A stretch of 64,000 nt of DNA, taken from assembly GCF_012971725.1 (NCBI RefSeq), contig NZ_CP048833.1, positions 4,278,001 to 4,342,000 of the forward strand, written 5' to 3'. The stretch comes from Pseudomonas multiresinivorans. GTDB lineage: Bacteria; Pseudomonadota; Gammaproteobacteria; Pseudomonadales; Pseudomonadaceae. Positions 27,638 through 36,367 of the stretch are shown one piece after another. The notes under the pieces are model-generated. The model worked only from the letters and a program-made list of their open reading frames with translations, did not search any database and was not told the DNA's origin. The position numbers and the translations under genes are program-made. The first letter of the stretch is position 1; the number at the start of each line of letters is the position of its first letter.

Positions 27638-28005
27638 TTTTCCCCTTCACACTTTCTTCACCTGTTGCGACCTAGTTGCAAGTTGTCAGTTGGACAAATG
27701 CACAACGGCGATTAAACAGTTGTTCGACCATTGTCGACAGTCATCTGAGAGCTTGGTTCCACAGGCCGGAAAGCGGCCTCGGAGCTTGCCTGACGCACTT
27801 TGGAAACACTCCTTTGCCAGATTGGACAGTTTTTGCCCAAATCGGCCTCGCACTACTGCGAAGAGCGACCTAACATGAAAAAAAAGTGCCGTACTTGCGC
27901 TTGGTCAGTTTACTTACTACAAGTAATGGGTACTATGTAGTCCGGCTAATTTCCCAGTCATGGGAGATTGCTTTTAATGGAAATGTCCACCTTAAGGGGA
28001 ACACG
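27638..28005 (+). other. Long oprI leader/promoter region
   Basis: About 370 bases with no sizeable gene. It holds a sigma-70-like promoter near 27909-27936 and a 21-codon frame at 27875-27940 (MKKKCRTCAWSVYLLQVMGTM) without a ribosome site. Confidence 0.5.
27909..27936 (+). promoter_or_regulatory. Sigma-70-like promoter for oprI
   Basis: TTTACT, 16 bases, TACTAT; about 70 bases before the oprI start. Boxes judged by eye. Confidence 0.45.
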
Positions 28006-28257
28006 ATGAACAACGTTCTGAAATTCTCTGCTCTGGCTCTGGCTGCTGTTCTGGCCACCGGTTGCAGCAGCCACTCGAAAGAAACCGAAGCACGTCTGAC
28101 CGCTACTGAAGACGCCGCTGCTCGCGCTCAAGCCCGTGCCGATGAAGCCTATCGCAAGGCTGACGAAGCTCTGGCCGCCGCTCAGAAAGCCCAGCAGACC
28201 GCTGACGAGGCTAACGAGCGCGCACTGCGTATGCTGGACAAAGCCAGCCGCAAGTAA
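28006..28257 (+). CDS. oprI: Major outer-membrane lipoprotein OprI (Lpp)
   Basis: Braun-type lipoprotein of 83 residues: signal SALALAAVLATGC, then one continuous coiled coil rich in Ala (TATEDAAARAQARADEAYRKADEALAAAQKAQQTADEANERALRMLDKASRK) ending in a Lys that can be joined to peptidoglycan. AAGGGGA lies before the ATG. A strong terminator follows. The next gene, on the other strand, is an L,D-transpeptidase, the enzyme class that makes this link. Confidence 0.97.
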   Translation: MNNVLKFSALALAAVLATGCSSHSKETEARLTATEDAAARAQARADEAYRKADEALAAAQKAQQTADEANERALRMLDKASRK

Positions 28258-28278
28258 TAGATCTTCGGATCTGTTCGA

Positions 28279-28309
28279 AAAAACCGACCCTCCGGGGTCG
28301 GTTTTTTTA
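28279..28309 (+). terminator. Terminator of oprI
   Basis: ACCGACCC, TCCG, GGGTCGGT and seven T. Confidence 0.92.
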
Positions 28310-28334
28310 TGCCCGCAAGAAAGTAGCAGGCAAG

Positions 28335-28363
28335 AAAAAGCCCGCTCGCGGCGGGCTCTTTCG
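28335..28363 (-). terminator. Terminator of the L,D-transpeptidase gene
   Basis: On the minus strand, GAGCCCGC, a short loop, GCGGGCTTTTTC; 14 bases past the stop codon. Confidence 0.85.
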
Positions 28364-28376
28364 CTGGAGCAGAAAG

Positions 28377-29360
28377 TTACTGCAGCGGCATCGCATCCTG
28401 GTCGACAGTCGCGGCAACCGACCCGCCCTGCTGCACTTGCTGCGGCTGGGCAATGGCAACCGGCAGGCCGTCTTCGGCGGCAACCACTTCACGCACCACG
28501 TTCCAGTCCATCTGCATCTGGCTGGCGATGTCTTCGCGCTTGAGCAGGGCGTTGATCACGGCGGTGTGCTTGTCGACGACCGACGGATCACCGTTGTCAT
28601 CGATCGGCGCATGGGCCTCGAGGTAGATCTTGCCTTCGCTGCGACCGAACTTGTACGGCTCGTTGATGATGCGCACCTTGGTGCCCACCGGGATCATCGA
28701 GAACAGCTGGGTCACGTCCCAGTTGTACATGCGGAAGCAACCGTGACTGGTACGAGTACCGATGCCGAACTTCTTGTTCGAACCATGGATCAGGTAGCCG
28801 TGGAAGCCCAGGCTCATCTTGTACGGCCCCAGCGGGTTGTCCGGGCCCGGCGGCACCACGGTCGGCAGCGGATCACCATCGGCGGCGTGCTCGGCGCGGA
28901 TCGACGCCGGCGGATACCAGGCCGGATCCTTGGTCTTGGCGATCACGCTGGTGCTGCCCACCGGCGAACCCCAGCCTTCACGACCGATACCCAGGGCGTA
29001 GGTGTAGACGACGTTCTTGTCCTTGGGGAAGTAGTACAGGCGGTATTCGGCGAGGTTGATCACCACGCCTTCGCGCGGGCCGGCCGGCAGCACGAAGCGG
29101 GTCGGAATGATGACCTCGGTGCCCACACCCGGCAGCCAGGCATCGACGCCCGGGTTGGCGGCGATCATCTCGGAGTAGCCGAGGCCGTATTTCTCGCCGA
29201 GGTCGGCGAAGGTGTCTTCGTACTTGGCCTTGATCACCTGGACCTGGCCGACGATATCGTCGCCCGGCGCCGGCAGCGGCAATTCAATGGCGGAAACAGG
29301 GCCGGCCGAGAGCAGCGCGGCGAGGGACAGCGAGCAGGCGGCAATGACGCGCGACAACAT
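28377..29360 (-). CDS. L,D-transpeptidase (ErfK/YbiS family)
   Basis: Periplasmic enzyme of 327 residues that joins meso-DAP of peptidoglycan to another peptide or to a lipoprotein. Signal peptide at 1-24 (LSLAALLSAGPVSA), a LysM-like segment (about 40-90), then the YkuD catalytic domain with His187, SxxH-type motif SHGCFRM with His206 and Cys208. Its partner is plausibly OprI, encoded next door in converging orientation. Start at 29360; ten extra upstream residues are unlikely. Position fits PA2854. Confidence 0.92.
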   Translation of the reverse strand: MLSRVIAACSLSLAALLSAGPVSAIELPLPAPGDDIVGQVQVIKAKYEDTFADLGEKYGLGYSEMIAANPGVDAWLPGVGTEVIIPTRFVLPAGPREGVVINLAEYRLYYFPKDKNVVYTYALGIGREGWGSPVGSTSVIAKTKDPAWYPPASIRAEHAADGDPLPTVVPPGPDNPLGPYKMSLGFHGYLIHGSNKKFGIGTRTSHGCFRMYNWDVTQLFSMIPVGTKVRIINEPYKFGRSEGKIYLEAHAPIDDNGDPSVVDKHTAVINALLKREDIASQMQMDWNVVREVVAAEDGLPVAIAQPQQVQQGGSVAATVDQDAMPLQ

Positions 29361-29433
29361 CCGAGGATCCTTGACGTGGGCAATGAGCAAAGGGTGATCA
29401 GTTTACCACCGCAAGCCCCGCCAACGGGAGATA

Positions 29434-29712
29434 TCAGACGAGCCAGGAACTGCGCGCGCCGCGCTTTTCCTCTTCCAGTTGTTTCAGGCAGGCCGCGCAG
29501 ATGCGCCGGTCGCGCAGCAGCGGCCTTTCGGCGCCGCGCCACAGAGGCTGCGCCGGCAGCAGGCTGCCGCACAAGGTGCGGTCGGCCGGGGTTCCCAGCT
29601 CCAGTTGGCGCGCAACCAGATGCACCCGCACTTCGCGGCAGGCGAACAGGTCCAGCTGCTCATCGGGTTCGATCAACTGGTAGGCGAAGAGGGTCCAGGC
29701 GGGGCGCGACAT
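29434..29712 (-). CDS. Hypothetical Cys-containing protein (PA2855-like)
   Basis: A 92-residue soluble protein. Cysteines occur at FACREV, TLCGSL and in RRICAACLKQLEEEKRG, the last a CxxC that might bind zinc. No family recognised. Start at 29712 is preceded by GGAA at a fair distance; an ATG eight codons upstream is possible. Confidence 0.65.
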   Translation of the reverse strand: MSRPAWTLFAYQLIEPDEQLDLFACREVRVHLVARQLELGTPADRTLCGSLLPAQPLWRGAERPLLRDRRICAACLKQLEEEKRGARSSWLV

Positions 29713-29799
29713 AGGGGGTTCCAGAAGGGTGCGCAAACATAGCCGAAAGGCCGGGCGCGGGGAAGCCTCGATTCAGTGGTTTATTACTGCAACCGCCTA

Positions 29800-30405
29800 T
29801 CACAGCAAGGGTTTGAGTGTCGGCCACACGTTGTCGAGCAGTTTAGGCTGTGCCGCCACCGCCGGATGAATGCCATCGGCCTGCATCATGTCCTGCACAC
29901 CTCCAACTCCCTCGAGGAAGAACGGTACCAGCGGAACCTTCTGCTCGCGCGCCACGCTGTCGAAGACCTTGGCGAATGCATCGGTATAGCGCTGCCCGTA
30001 GTTCGGCGGCAGGCGCATCCCCAGCAGGACGACCTTCGCGCCCGCCTGGCGCGACTGATCCACCATGGAGGCAAGATTCTGTTGCAATTGCGCCGGCGCC
30101 ATCCCGCGCAGGCCATCGTTGCCACCCAATTCGATCACCACCAGCTTCGGCTTCTGCTCCGAAAGCAGCGCCGGCAGGCGCGCTAGGCCGCCTGCCGTGG
30201 TGTCGCCGGAGATCGACGCATTCACCACCTGGTAGTCGAAACCCTGCTCCTTCAGGCGCTTGTCCAGCAGGCTGACCCAGCCCAGGCTGGTATCCAGCCC
30301 CAAACCGGCGCTGATACTATCGCCGACGACCAACAGCGTCTGCGCCGCGGCCTGCTGCGTGATCAGAAGCAACGCCAGGCAGCCGCCCATTAGCCATGCA
30401 CGCAT
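29800..30405 (-). CDS. tesA: Multifunctional acyl-CoA thioesterase/lysophospholipase TesA
   Basis: Periplasmic SGNH hydrolase of 201 residues, the family length. Signal peptide to about residue 21, nucleophile Ser30 in LLVVGDSISAG, oxyanion residues in IELGGNDGLRG, and the Asp-His pair in QADGIHPAVAAQ. Start at 30405 (MRAWLMGG); ATG at 30417 would overlap the opposing ABC gene start. Divergent from ybbA-like ATPase with 10 bases between start codons, as in other proteobacteria. Confidence 0.95.
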   Translation of the reverse strand: MRAWLMGGCLALLLITQQAAAQTLLVVGDSISAGLGLDTSLGWVSLLDKRLKEQGFDYQVVNASISGDTTAGGLARLPALLSEQKPKLVVIELGGNDGLRGMAPAQLQQNLASMVDQSRQAGAKVVLLGMRLPPNYGQRYTDAFAKVFDSVAREQKVPLVPFFLEGVGGVQDMMQADGIHPAVAAQPKLLDNVWPTLKPLL

Positions 30406-30415
30406 CGGATTCTCC

Positions 30416-31099
<684 letters not shown>

Positions 31100-31112
31100 C
31101 GGACGAGAGCCG

Positions 31113-33614
31113 ATGAAGCCACTGTCGCTGCCCAACCTGTTCCGCCTGTCCCTGCGCCAGCTATGGCGCGAAGGGCGCAGCGGCGAACTGCGCGTGCTGT
31201 TCTTCGCCCTGCTGGTGGCGGTGGCGGCCAGCTCCGCCATCGGCTATTTCAGCGCACGCCTGAACGGCGCGATGCTGGTGCGCGCCGCCGAATTCCTCGG
31301 CGCCGACCTGGTACTTACCGGCACCCAGCCCGCGAGCCAGGAGCAGATCGACAGCGGCCTCAAGCTCGGCCTGCAACACGCGCAGAGCGTCGAGTTCTCC
31401 AGCGTGGTAGCCACCGACAACGGCATCCAGCTGAGCAGCGTGAAGGCCGTCGGCGACAGCTACCCCTTGCGCGGCCAACTGAAAAGCGCACCCGCGCCAT
31501 TGCAGCCGGAAGTCGAAGGCGGACGCCCGGCAGCGGGTGATATCTGGGTCGAGTCGCGCCTGCTGGCGAGCCTCGACCTGAAGATCGGCGACAGCGTCGA
31601 CATCGGCCGCAAATCCCTGCGTATCGCCCGCGTACTGACCTATGAACCGGACCGCGCCGGCGACTTCTACAGCCTTACCCCGCGCGTGATGATGAGCCTG
31701 CAGGACCTGGACGCCACCGGCGTGGTGCAACCCGGCAGCCGGGTGCGCTACCGCGACCTGTGGGGCGGCCCGCACGATGCCTTGCAGGCCTATCGTCAGG
31801 CCACCCGCAACGCACTGGCCGCCAACCAGGAACTGCAGGACGCGCACCACGGCAACCGGCAGATCGGCGATGCCCTGGGCCGCGCCGAGCGCTACCTCAA
31901 CCTTGCCAGCCTCGCCGCCGTGCTGCTCGCCGGCGTGGCGGTAGCGCTGTCTGCCAACCGCTTTGCCACCCGACGCTTCGACGCCAGCGCGCTGTTGCGC
32001 TGCCTGGGACTGTCGCGCCGCGAAGCGCTGCTGCTGTATGGCAGCCAGTTGTTCGTGCTGGGCGTGGTGGCCAGCCTCTTCGGCGCCATCCTGGGTTGGC
32101 TGGCACAACTCGGCCTGATGCACCTGCTGGGCAACCTGCTGCCGCCGGAAATCCCCGACGCCGGCATCGTCCCGGCGCTCGCCGGCATTGCTACCGGGCT
32201 GGTCGCACTGGCCGGCTTCGCCCTTCCACCGCTGGCTGCCCTTGGCCGCGTACCGCCACTGCGAGTGCTGCGCAGCGACCTGCTTCCAGTACCGATGCGC
32301 ACCTGGATGGCCTACGGCTGCGCCCTGCTCGCCCTCGGCCTGATCATGTGGCGGCTGAGCCTGGACGTGAAACTCACCCTCGCCCTGCTTGGCGGCGGCG
32401 CCATCGCCGCGGTGATTCTCGGCTTCATCCTGCTGCTCGCCCTGCGCGGCCTGCGCAGCGCGCTGCAAGGGGCCAGCCTGCCGTGGCGTCTGGGCCTCGG
32501 CCAATTGCTGCGCTACCCGCTGGCCGCCGCCGGGCAGAGCCTCGCCTTCGGCCTGATCCTGCTGGCCATGGCGCTGATCGCCCTGCTGCGTGGCGAGTTG
32601 CTGGATACCTGGCATTCGCAGCTGCCGCCCAATGCACCGAATCATTTCGCCCTGAATATCCTGCCGGCCGAGAAGGACGGCTTCGAGCAGCGGGTGAAGG
32701 CGCTGTCGCCCAATGCCGAAGACCTTTTCCCCATGGTGCCCGGCCGCCTGGTGGCGGTGAACGGCAAGCCCGTCCACGCGATGAACGAGGACATCCGCAG
32801 CGAGCGCGCCCTGCAACGCGACCTGGGGCTGACCTGGTCCGCACGCCTGCCCGCAGGCAATCAGATAGTCGCCGGCGAGTGGTGGGCGGCAGGCGAGAAG
32901 AGCGAACTGCCGGGCGTCTCGGTGGAAGAAAAGCTCGCCGGCAACCTCGGCCTGAAGGTCGGCGACCACCTGAGTTTCACCGTCGCCGGGCAGACCCGCG
33001 AGGCACAGATCCGCAGCCTGCGTTCGGTGAAGTGGGACAACTTCCAGCCCAACTTCTTCATGGTCTTCGAGCCGGGCATCCTGACCGACCTGCCGGTGAC
33101 CTACCTGACCAGCTTCTATCTGCCGGCCAGCCAGGAGCGCCAGCTGATCGAACTGGCCCGCGCCTACCCCACCGTCACTCTGCTGCCGGTGGACGCGCTG
33201 CTTGCGCAGCTGCGCAGCATCCTCGACCAGGTGACGCTGGCCGTGGAGTACGTGCTGGTATTCGTCCTTGCCGCCGGCTTCGTGGTGCTGTTCGCCGGGC
33301 TGCAGGCGACGCTCGACGAGCGCCTGCGCCAGGGTGCGCTGCTGCGCGCCCTGGGTGCCGAACGCAGCCTGCTGATGCGCACGCGGCGCAGCGAGTTCGC
33401 CCTGCTCGGCGCGGTCAGCGGCCTGCTGGCGGCATTGGGCTGCGAGCTGATCAGCTACCTGCTCTACCGGCTGGTGTTCGACCTGCCGTGGAGCCCGCAT
33501 CCCTGGTTGCTGGCACTGCCGCTACTGGGGGCGCTGCTGGTGGGGGGCGCCGGGCTGCTGGGGACGCGCCGCGCGCTCAACGTGAGCCCGTTGCGCCTGC
33601 TGCGCGAGAGCTGA
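31113..33614 (+). CDS. FtsX-like ABC permease (YbbP-like)
   Basis: Inner-membrane permease of 833 residues with two FtsX modules: N-terminal helix (FFALLVAVAASSAIGYF), a large periplasmic domain, three helices at about 270-390, another pair at 400-500, a second periplasmic domain, and three final helices (VEYVLVFVLAAGFVVLFAGL; LGAVSGLLAALGCELISYLLY; LLALPLLGALLVGGAGLL). Length and layout fit YbbP. Co-transcribed with the ATPase. Confidence 0.92.
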   Translation: MKPLSLPNLFRLSLRQLWREGRSGELRVLFFALLVAVAASSAIGYFSARLNGAMLVRAAEFLGADLVLTGTQPASQEQIDSGLKLGLQHAQSVEFSSVVATDNGIQLSSVKAVGDSYPLRGQLKSAPAPLQPEVEGGRPAAGDIWVESRLLASLDLKIGDSVDIGRKSLRIARVLTYEPDRAGDFYSLTPRVMMSLQDLDATGVVQPGSRVRYRDLWGGPHDALQAYRQATRNALAANQELQDAHHGNRQIGDALGRAERYLNLASLAAVLLAGVAVALSANRFATRRFDASALLRCLGLSRREALLLYGSQLFVLGVVASLFGAILGWLAQLGLMHLLGNLLPPEIPDAGIVPALAGIATGLVALAGFALPPLAALGRVPPLRVLRSDLLPVPMRTWMAYGCALLALGLIMWRLSLDVKLTLALLGGGAIAAVILGFILLLALRGLRSALQGASLPWRLGLGQLLRYPLAAAGQSLAFGLILLAMALIALLRGELLDTWHSQLPPNAPNHFALNILPAEKDGFEQRVKALSPNAEDLFPMVPGRLVAVNGKPVHAMNEDIRSERALQRDLGLTWSARLPAGNQIVAGEWWAAGEKSELPGVSVEEKLAGNLGLKVGDHLSFTVAGQTREAQIRSLRSVKWDNFQPNFFMVFEPGILTDLPVTYLTSFYLPASQERQLIELARAYPTVTLLPVDALLAQLRSILDQVTLAVEYVLVFVLAAGFVVLFAGLQATLDERLRQGALLRALGAERSLLMRTRRSEFALLGAVSGLLAALGCELISYLLYRLVFDLPWSPHPWLLALPLLGALLVGGAGLLGTRRALNVSPLRLLRES

Positions 33615-33634
33615 TCGGGTAGACTCGCCCGATC
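33613..33634 (+). terminator. Weak hairpin after the permease gene
   Basis: GATCGGG, eight bases, CCCGATC then ACTTTTG; overlaps the stop codon. Confidence 0.5.
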
Positions 33635-33655
33635 ACTTTTGCCGCCCTGGATGCC

Positions 33656-33892
33656 ATGAGCCGCTATCGCCCGCCCCGCCCTGCCGGTACCCCGCTGATC
33701 ACCCCCGAAGGTGAAGCCCGCCTGCGCGCCGAACTGCACGAACTGTGGAACGTGCGCCGCCCGCAGGTGACCCAGTCGGTCAGTGAGGCCGCCGCGCAAG
33801 GTGATCGCTCGGAGAACGCCGAGCGCAGTCAAGAACCCCATACTACATACTACTTCTGGCGGCACCCGCTAATCATGCACGCCTCAAAATAG
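33656..33892 (+). pseudogene. greB: Native greB, 5' fragment interrupted by an island
   Basis: The first 56 codons are a normal Pseudomonas GreB N-terminus (SRYRPPRPAGTPLITPEGEA ... QGDRSENAE), part of the coiled-coil finger that enters the RNA polymerase secondary channel. At 33823 homology stops: where GreB should continue with an aromatic-Gly-Lys-Lys stretch, the frame runs into unrelated RSQEPHTTYYFWRHPL and ends at 33892. The C-terminal domain is absent from the window. The protein would be non-functional; a second greB lies just inside the inserted DNA. Confidence 0.88.
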
Positions 33893-33918
33893 TATGCGTA
33901 CTCTAGAGGCCATACTAT
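33839..33918. repeat. CATACTA repeats at island left end
   Basis: CATACTA occurs at 33839 and 33846 in tandem, inverted at 33890-33896, and again at 33911. The last two form ATAGTATG / CATACTAT around a 14-base centre containing CTCTAGAG. Such clustered short repeats at an element end look like recombinase or transposase binding sites. Confidence 0.6.
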
Positions 33919-33921
33919 TCC

Positions 33922-34389
33922 CTAGTACGTAATTTCGTTCACCCACCACAAAATCTCACCTGATGGGGTCGGCACAATAGCCTCGTCTCCTACCTCTTTC
34001 TTCAGAAGCGCGCGTGCCATCGGCGAGTCGATCGAGATGTAGTCGTTCCGACCGTAGATCTCGTCGTAGCCCACGATCCTGAATTTCTTGATCTCGCCTG
34101 CCTCGTTCTCAACCTCGACCCAGGCTCCAAAGAAGACCTTTCCCTCCTGCTCGGGGGAGTACTCAATCACCCTCACGTCCTCAAGGCGCTTGCGTAGGTA
34201 TCGCACCCGGCGATCAATCTCGCGAAGCAGCTTCTTGTTGTACTGGTAGTCGGCGTTCTCCGAGCGGTCACCGAGCGATGCAGCCCAGGTGACCTTCTTG
34301 GTCGTGTCAGGGCGTTTCTCGCGCCAGAGGTAGTCGAGCTCCTTTTTGAGAGCTTCGTGCCCTTCCTTCGTAATGATGTTGGTGCTCAC
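33922..34389 (-). CDS. greB: Island-borne GreB transcript cleavage factor
   Basis: Complete GreB of 155 residues that rescues backtracked RNA polymerase by stimulating RNA cleavage. The coiled-coil finger GDRSENADYQYNKKLLREIDRRVRYL keeps the acidic tip residues; the C-terminal FKBP-like domain (GKVFFGAWVEVENEAG ... IVGYDEIYGRNDYISIDSPMARALLKKEVGD) is intact. It resembles enterobacterial-type GreB (KVTWAASLGDRSENADYQYN) more than the interrupted native copy. The start is a GTG at 34389 after GGGGTATC; an upstream extension to 34473 overlaps the next gene's end. Probably replaces native greB. Confidence 0.9.
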   Translation of the reverse strand: MSTNIITKEGHEALKKELDYLWREKRPDTTKKVTWAASLGDRSENADYQYNKKLLREIDRRVRYLRKRLEDVRVIEYSPEQEGKVFFGAWVEVENEAGEIKKFRIVGYDEIYGRNDYISIDSPMARALLKKEVGDEAIVPTPSGEILWWVNEITY

Positions 34390-34426
34390 GAAGAGATACC
34401 CCGTGTGATTCCTATACGGCCAGTTG

Positions 34427-34927
34427 CTAGACAGTCCCCAGGGTACCCTTGCTGGGCTCAGCAGGAGTTGCACCCTCGACGTCAGAAGCGCCCTGCTTCT
34501 TAGAAGAAGAACGCGCGCCTGGCTTCTTGGCTGGTGCCTTGGTGGCTGAAGTCTTCTTCAGCTTGCCTCTCTTATTTAGCCACTGCACGGCGTCAGCAAC
34601 ATCCTCTGCGCGATTACGCGCGTCCTTACCTACCCCTTCGCTTAGCGGCAAAGATGCAAGCCTCGTCACGTCGTTCTGGAGGCCCTCAATGAGGTCGTCA
34701 AATCCAACGTCCTCCATCTCGGTGTACATAGCTGCAACCAGAGTCAGCGGATGCAGACCTAGCACAGCGGCCATGCCACCGATTGTGTCGAGTGCGGCTA
34801 GCTTCTTACCGCGCTCAACGACAGACGCATAAGACAAGCTGACGACAGGCAGAAAGACCTGCTGAGGAATCCCCTGGATCAATCGAAGCCGACGCAGGCC
34901 CAGGCCGAATGCCTCTTTCTCGTTCAT
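34427..34927 (-). CDS. HTH-like protein with Lys/Ala-rich tail
   Basis: A 166-residue protein. Residues 1-60 (FGLGLRRLRLIQGIPQQVFLPVVSLSYASVVERGKK) look like a degenerate Xre-type helix-turn-helix; a helical middle follows; the last 45 residues are basic and low complexity (KKTSATKAPAKKPGARSSSKK), like a DNA-binding tail. It lies directly upstream of island greB on the same strand, 37 bases before its start, so it probably drives or regulates that gene. Family not recognised. Confidence 0.7.
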   Translation of the reverse strand: MNEKEAFGLGLRRLRLIQGIPQQVFLPVVSLSYASVVERGKKLAALDTIGGMAAVLGLHPLTLVAAMYTEMEDVGFDDLIEGLQNDVTRLASLPLSEGVGKDARNRAEDVADAVQWLNKRGKLKKTSATKAPAKKPGARSSSKKQGASDVEGATPAEPSKGTLGTV

Positions 34928-35118
34928 CTGATCACCCTCCTCAAAAACGAGGATGAAGACAGAATCAAATCCATCGCACCAGAATCTAAAACACCTCGCG
35001 CTTTAGCACCAATTACTCAAGAACATGGTGCCTTAGAAAATTTGCCTGTATTGTTCTGCTCTAAGCCCCGTACCACGCGGGTTTGACAATTTATAGCCTA
35101 TGTTTCGGAGAGGCTCAT

Positions 35119-35613
35119 ATGTTTAAAACTCACGAAAGCATGTCCGTGCCAATCCTGAGCACTTTCAGCCATGAGCACAGCTTTTGGGCGATGGTTGAGC
35201 GCGATACGAAGACTCCCTGGTTCCACGTAACGCTGCGATTTCGGTCGGATGGCCACCTTGTGAGCAGGATCTACATGCCCGACACAGTTCAACTGCTGAT
35301 GCAGCTTTTGGAGGGTGACACCGACTCGCTGTATGTCGAAGAGCTCCAGATCGTCACGCCAACCAAGGTGAACCAAAAGGGTCGGTGGCGGATGGATCCG
35401 CTGGCTCAGATCGAGCTCGCATTGGGAAGCGACGACGACGAGATCTTCATCTACACGACGGAGGATGGTCAGGTGTATGTCGATCCTCCTCAGAGCAAGC
35501 GATTCGACCATGCGATTGCTCAGCGCACGATGCTGTACTCCCTTGCCGAAGCGAAGAAGCTGGCGTCAGTAGCGTCTCTCCCCTCTCCGAAAAACAAAGG
35601 TGCTGACAAATGA
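35119..35613 (+). CDS. Unknown island protein, first of three-gene operon
   Basis: A 164-residue soluble, acidic protein (FKTHESMSVPILSTFSHEHS...). No motif recognised; the middle alternates strands (WFHVTLRFRSDGHLVSRIYMP) and has an acidic turn GSDDDEIFIYTTEDGQVYVD. GGAGAGG precedes the ATG. Its stop overlaps the next start by four bases, so the pair is translationally coupled. Confidence 0.7.
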   Translation: MFKTHESMSVPILSTFSHEHSFWAMVERDTKTPWFHVTLRFRSDGHLVSRIYMPDTVQLLMQLLEGDTDSLYVEELQIVTPTKVNQKGRWRMDPLAQIELALGSDDDEIFIYTTEDGQVYVDPPQSKRFDHAIAQRTMLYSLAEAKKLASVASLPSPKNKGADK

Positions 35614-36017
35614 CCATCCCTGACGGTCTGTCCAAAATCAGCTCGATCATCTATGGCGATGGCACTCCTATGACCGGATGTCAGCTCAGCGATGAGGAGG
35701 CTATGCAGTGGGTTCGAGAACGCTACTCGAACATGGAGTACTGCCTAGTGCGCGAGTGGTGTTGGCTGGATATCGACGTTTCTGATGAAGCCCGGGATGG
35801 ACTGAAGAAGCGGGCCTTGCAGCCCGTGGTTGTGTACGCGAACAACGTTGTTTACGACAGCAGGCGTCGGTGGGACACCGGCTCCTGGGTTAAGACCTCG
35901 CTCCTGCATCGATACGACGAGGGCGGAGCGTTCATGACGTTTAACAGCGTTTACGTGCTCCTAGGCGAAGGGACGCGTCAGACCACAACGCCTGAAGCTC
36001 TCAGAAGCCTCATTTAG
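35610..36017 (+). CDS. Small unknown protein (possibly DUF6957 family)
   Basis: A 135-residue protein starting MTIPDGLSKISSIIYGDGTP, with TGCQLSDEEAMQWVRERYSNMEYCLVREWCW and YANNVVYDSRRRWDTGSWVKTSLLHRYDEGGAFMTFNSVYVLLGEG. The layout recalls the uncharacterised DUF6957 proteins of pseudomonad mobile DNA, from memory. Start overlaps the upstream stop (ATGA); the HTH gene starts two bases after its stop. Confidence 0.6.
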   Translation: MTIPDGLSKISSIIYGDGTPMTGCQLSDEEAMQWVRERYSNMEYCLVREWCWLDIDVSDEARDGLKKRALQPVVVYANNVVYDSRRRWDTGSWVKTSLLHRYDEGGAFMTFNSVYVLLGEGTRQTTTPEALRSLI

Positions 36018-36019
36018 CA

Positions 36020-36367
36020 ATGAAGAAGCTTCGTACAGTGAAGGATCGAGCAGCGTTCTACGACGATCTGATTTCGAAGCTCTCCATAGGCGCTCCGGTC
36101 GATTTCGGGGCGACTGTCAGATTGCTGCGCAAAAAAGTGACGGGGATGAACCAGGAGGAGTTCGCGCTAGCGTGCAGGATCGATGTGGTCACACTGAAGA
36201 GGCTAGAGCGCAACCTGATGTCTCCTGACCTGGAGATGCTCGGAGACATCCTATACATCTTCGGGCTTCAGCTGACCATCATTCGGCAGGATCGTAACGC
36301 CTGGAGGTGGTCAGCCGTAGATCAGGAATTTATCAGGCGCCACACGCTAAAGAAGAAGGCTGAGTGA
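36020..36367 (+). CDS. Xre-family HTH protein
   Basis: A 115-residue protein with a helix-turn-helix at about 33-75 (LLRKKVTGMNQEEFALACRIDVVTLKRLERN), then LGDILYIFGLQLTIIRQD. Third gene of the operon. Such a protein could be an antitoxin or local repressor of the two unknown genes upstream, since small toxin-antitoxin sets often place an HTH last; this is inference only. Confidence 0.75.
   Translation: MKKLRTVKDRAAFYDDLISKLSIGAPVDFGATVRLLRKKVTGMNQEEFALACRIDVVTLKRLERNLMSPDLEMLGDILYIFGLQLTIIRQDRNAWRWSAVDQEFIRRHTLKKKAE

Noticed and set aside
31161..33500. 779-residue minus-strand frame over the ABC permease gene
   Set aside because: High-GC shadow; Gln/Ala/Gly-rich with no domain, while the plus strand is a clear FtsX-type permease.
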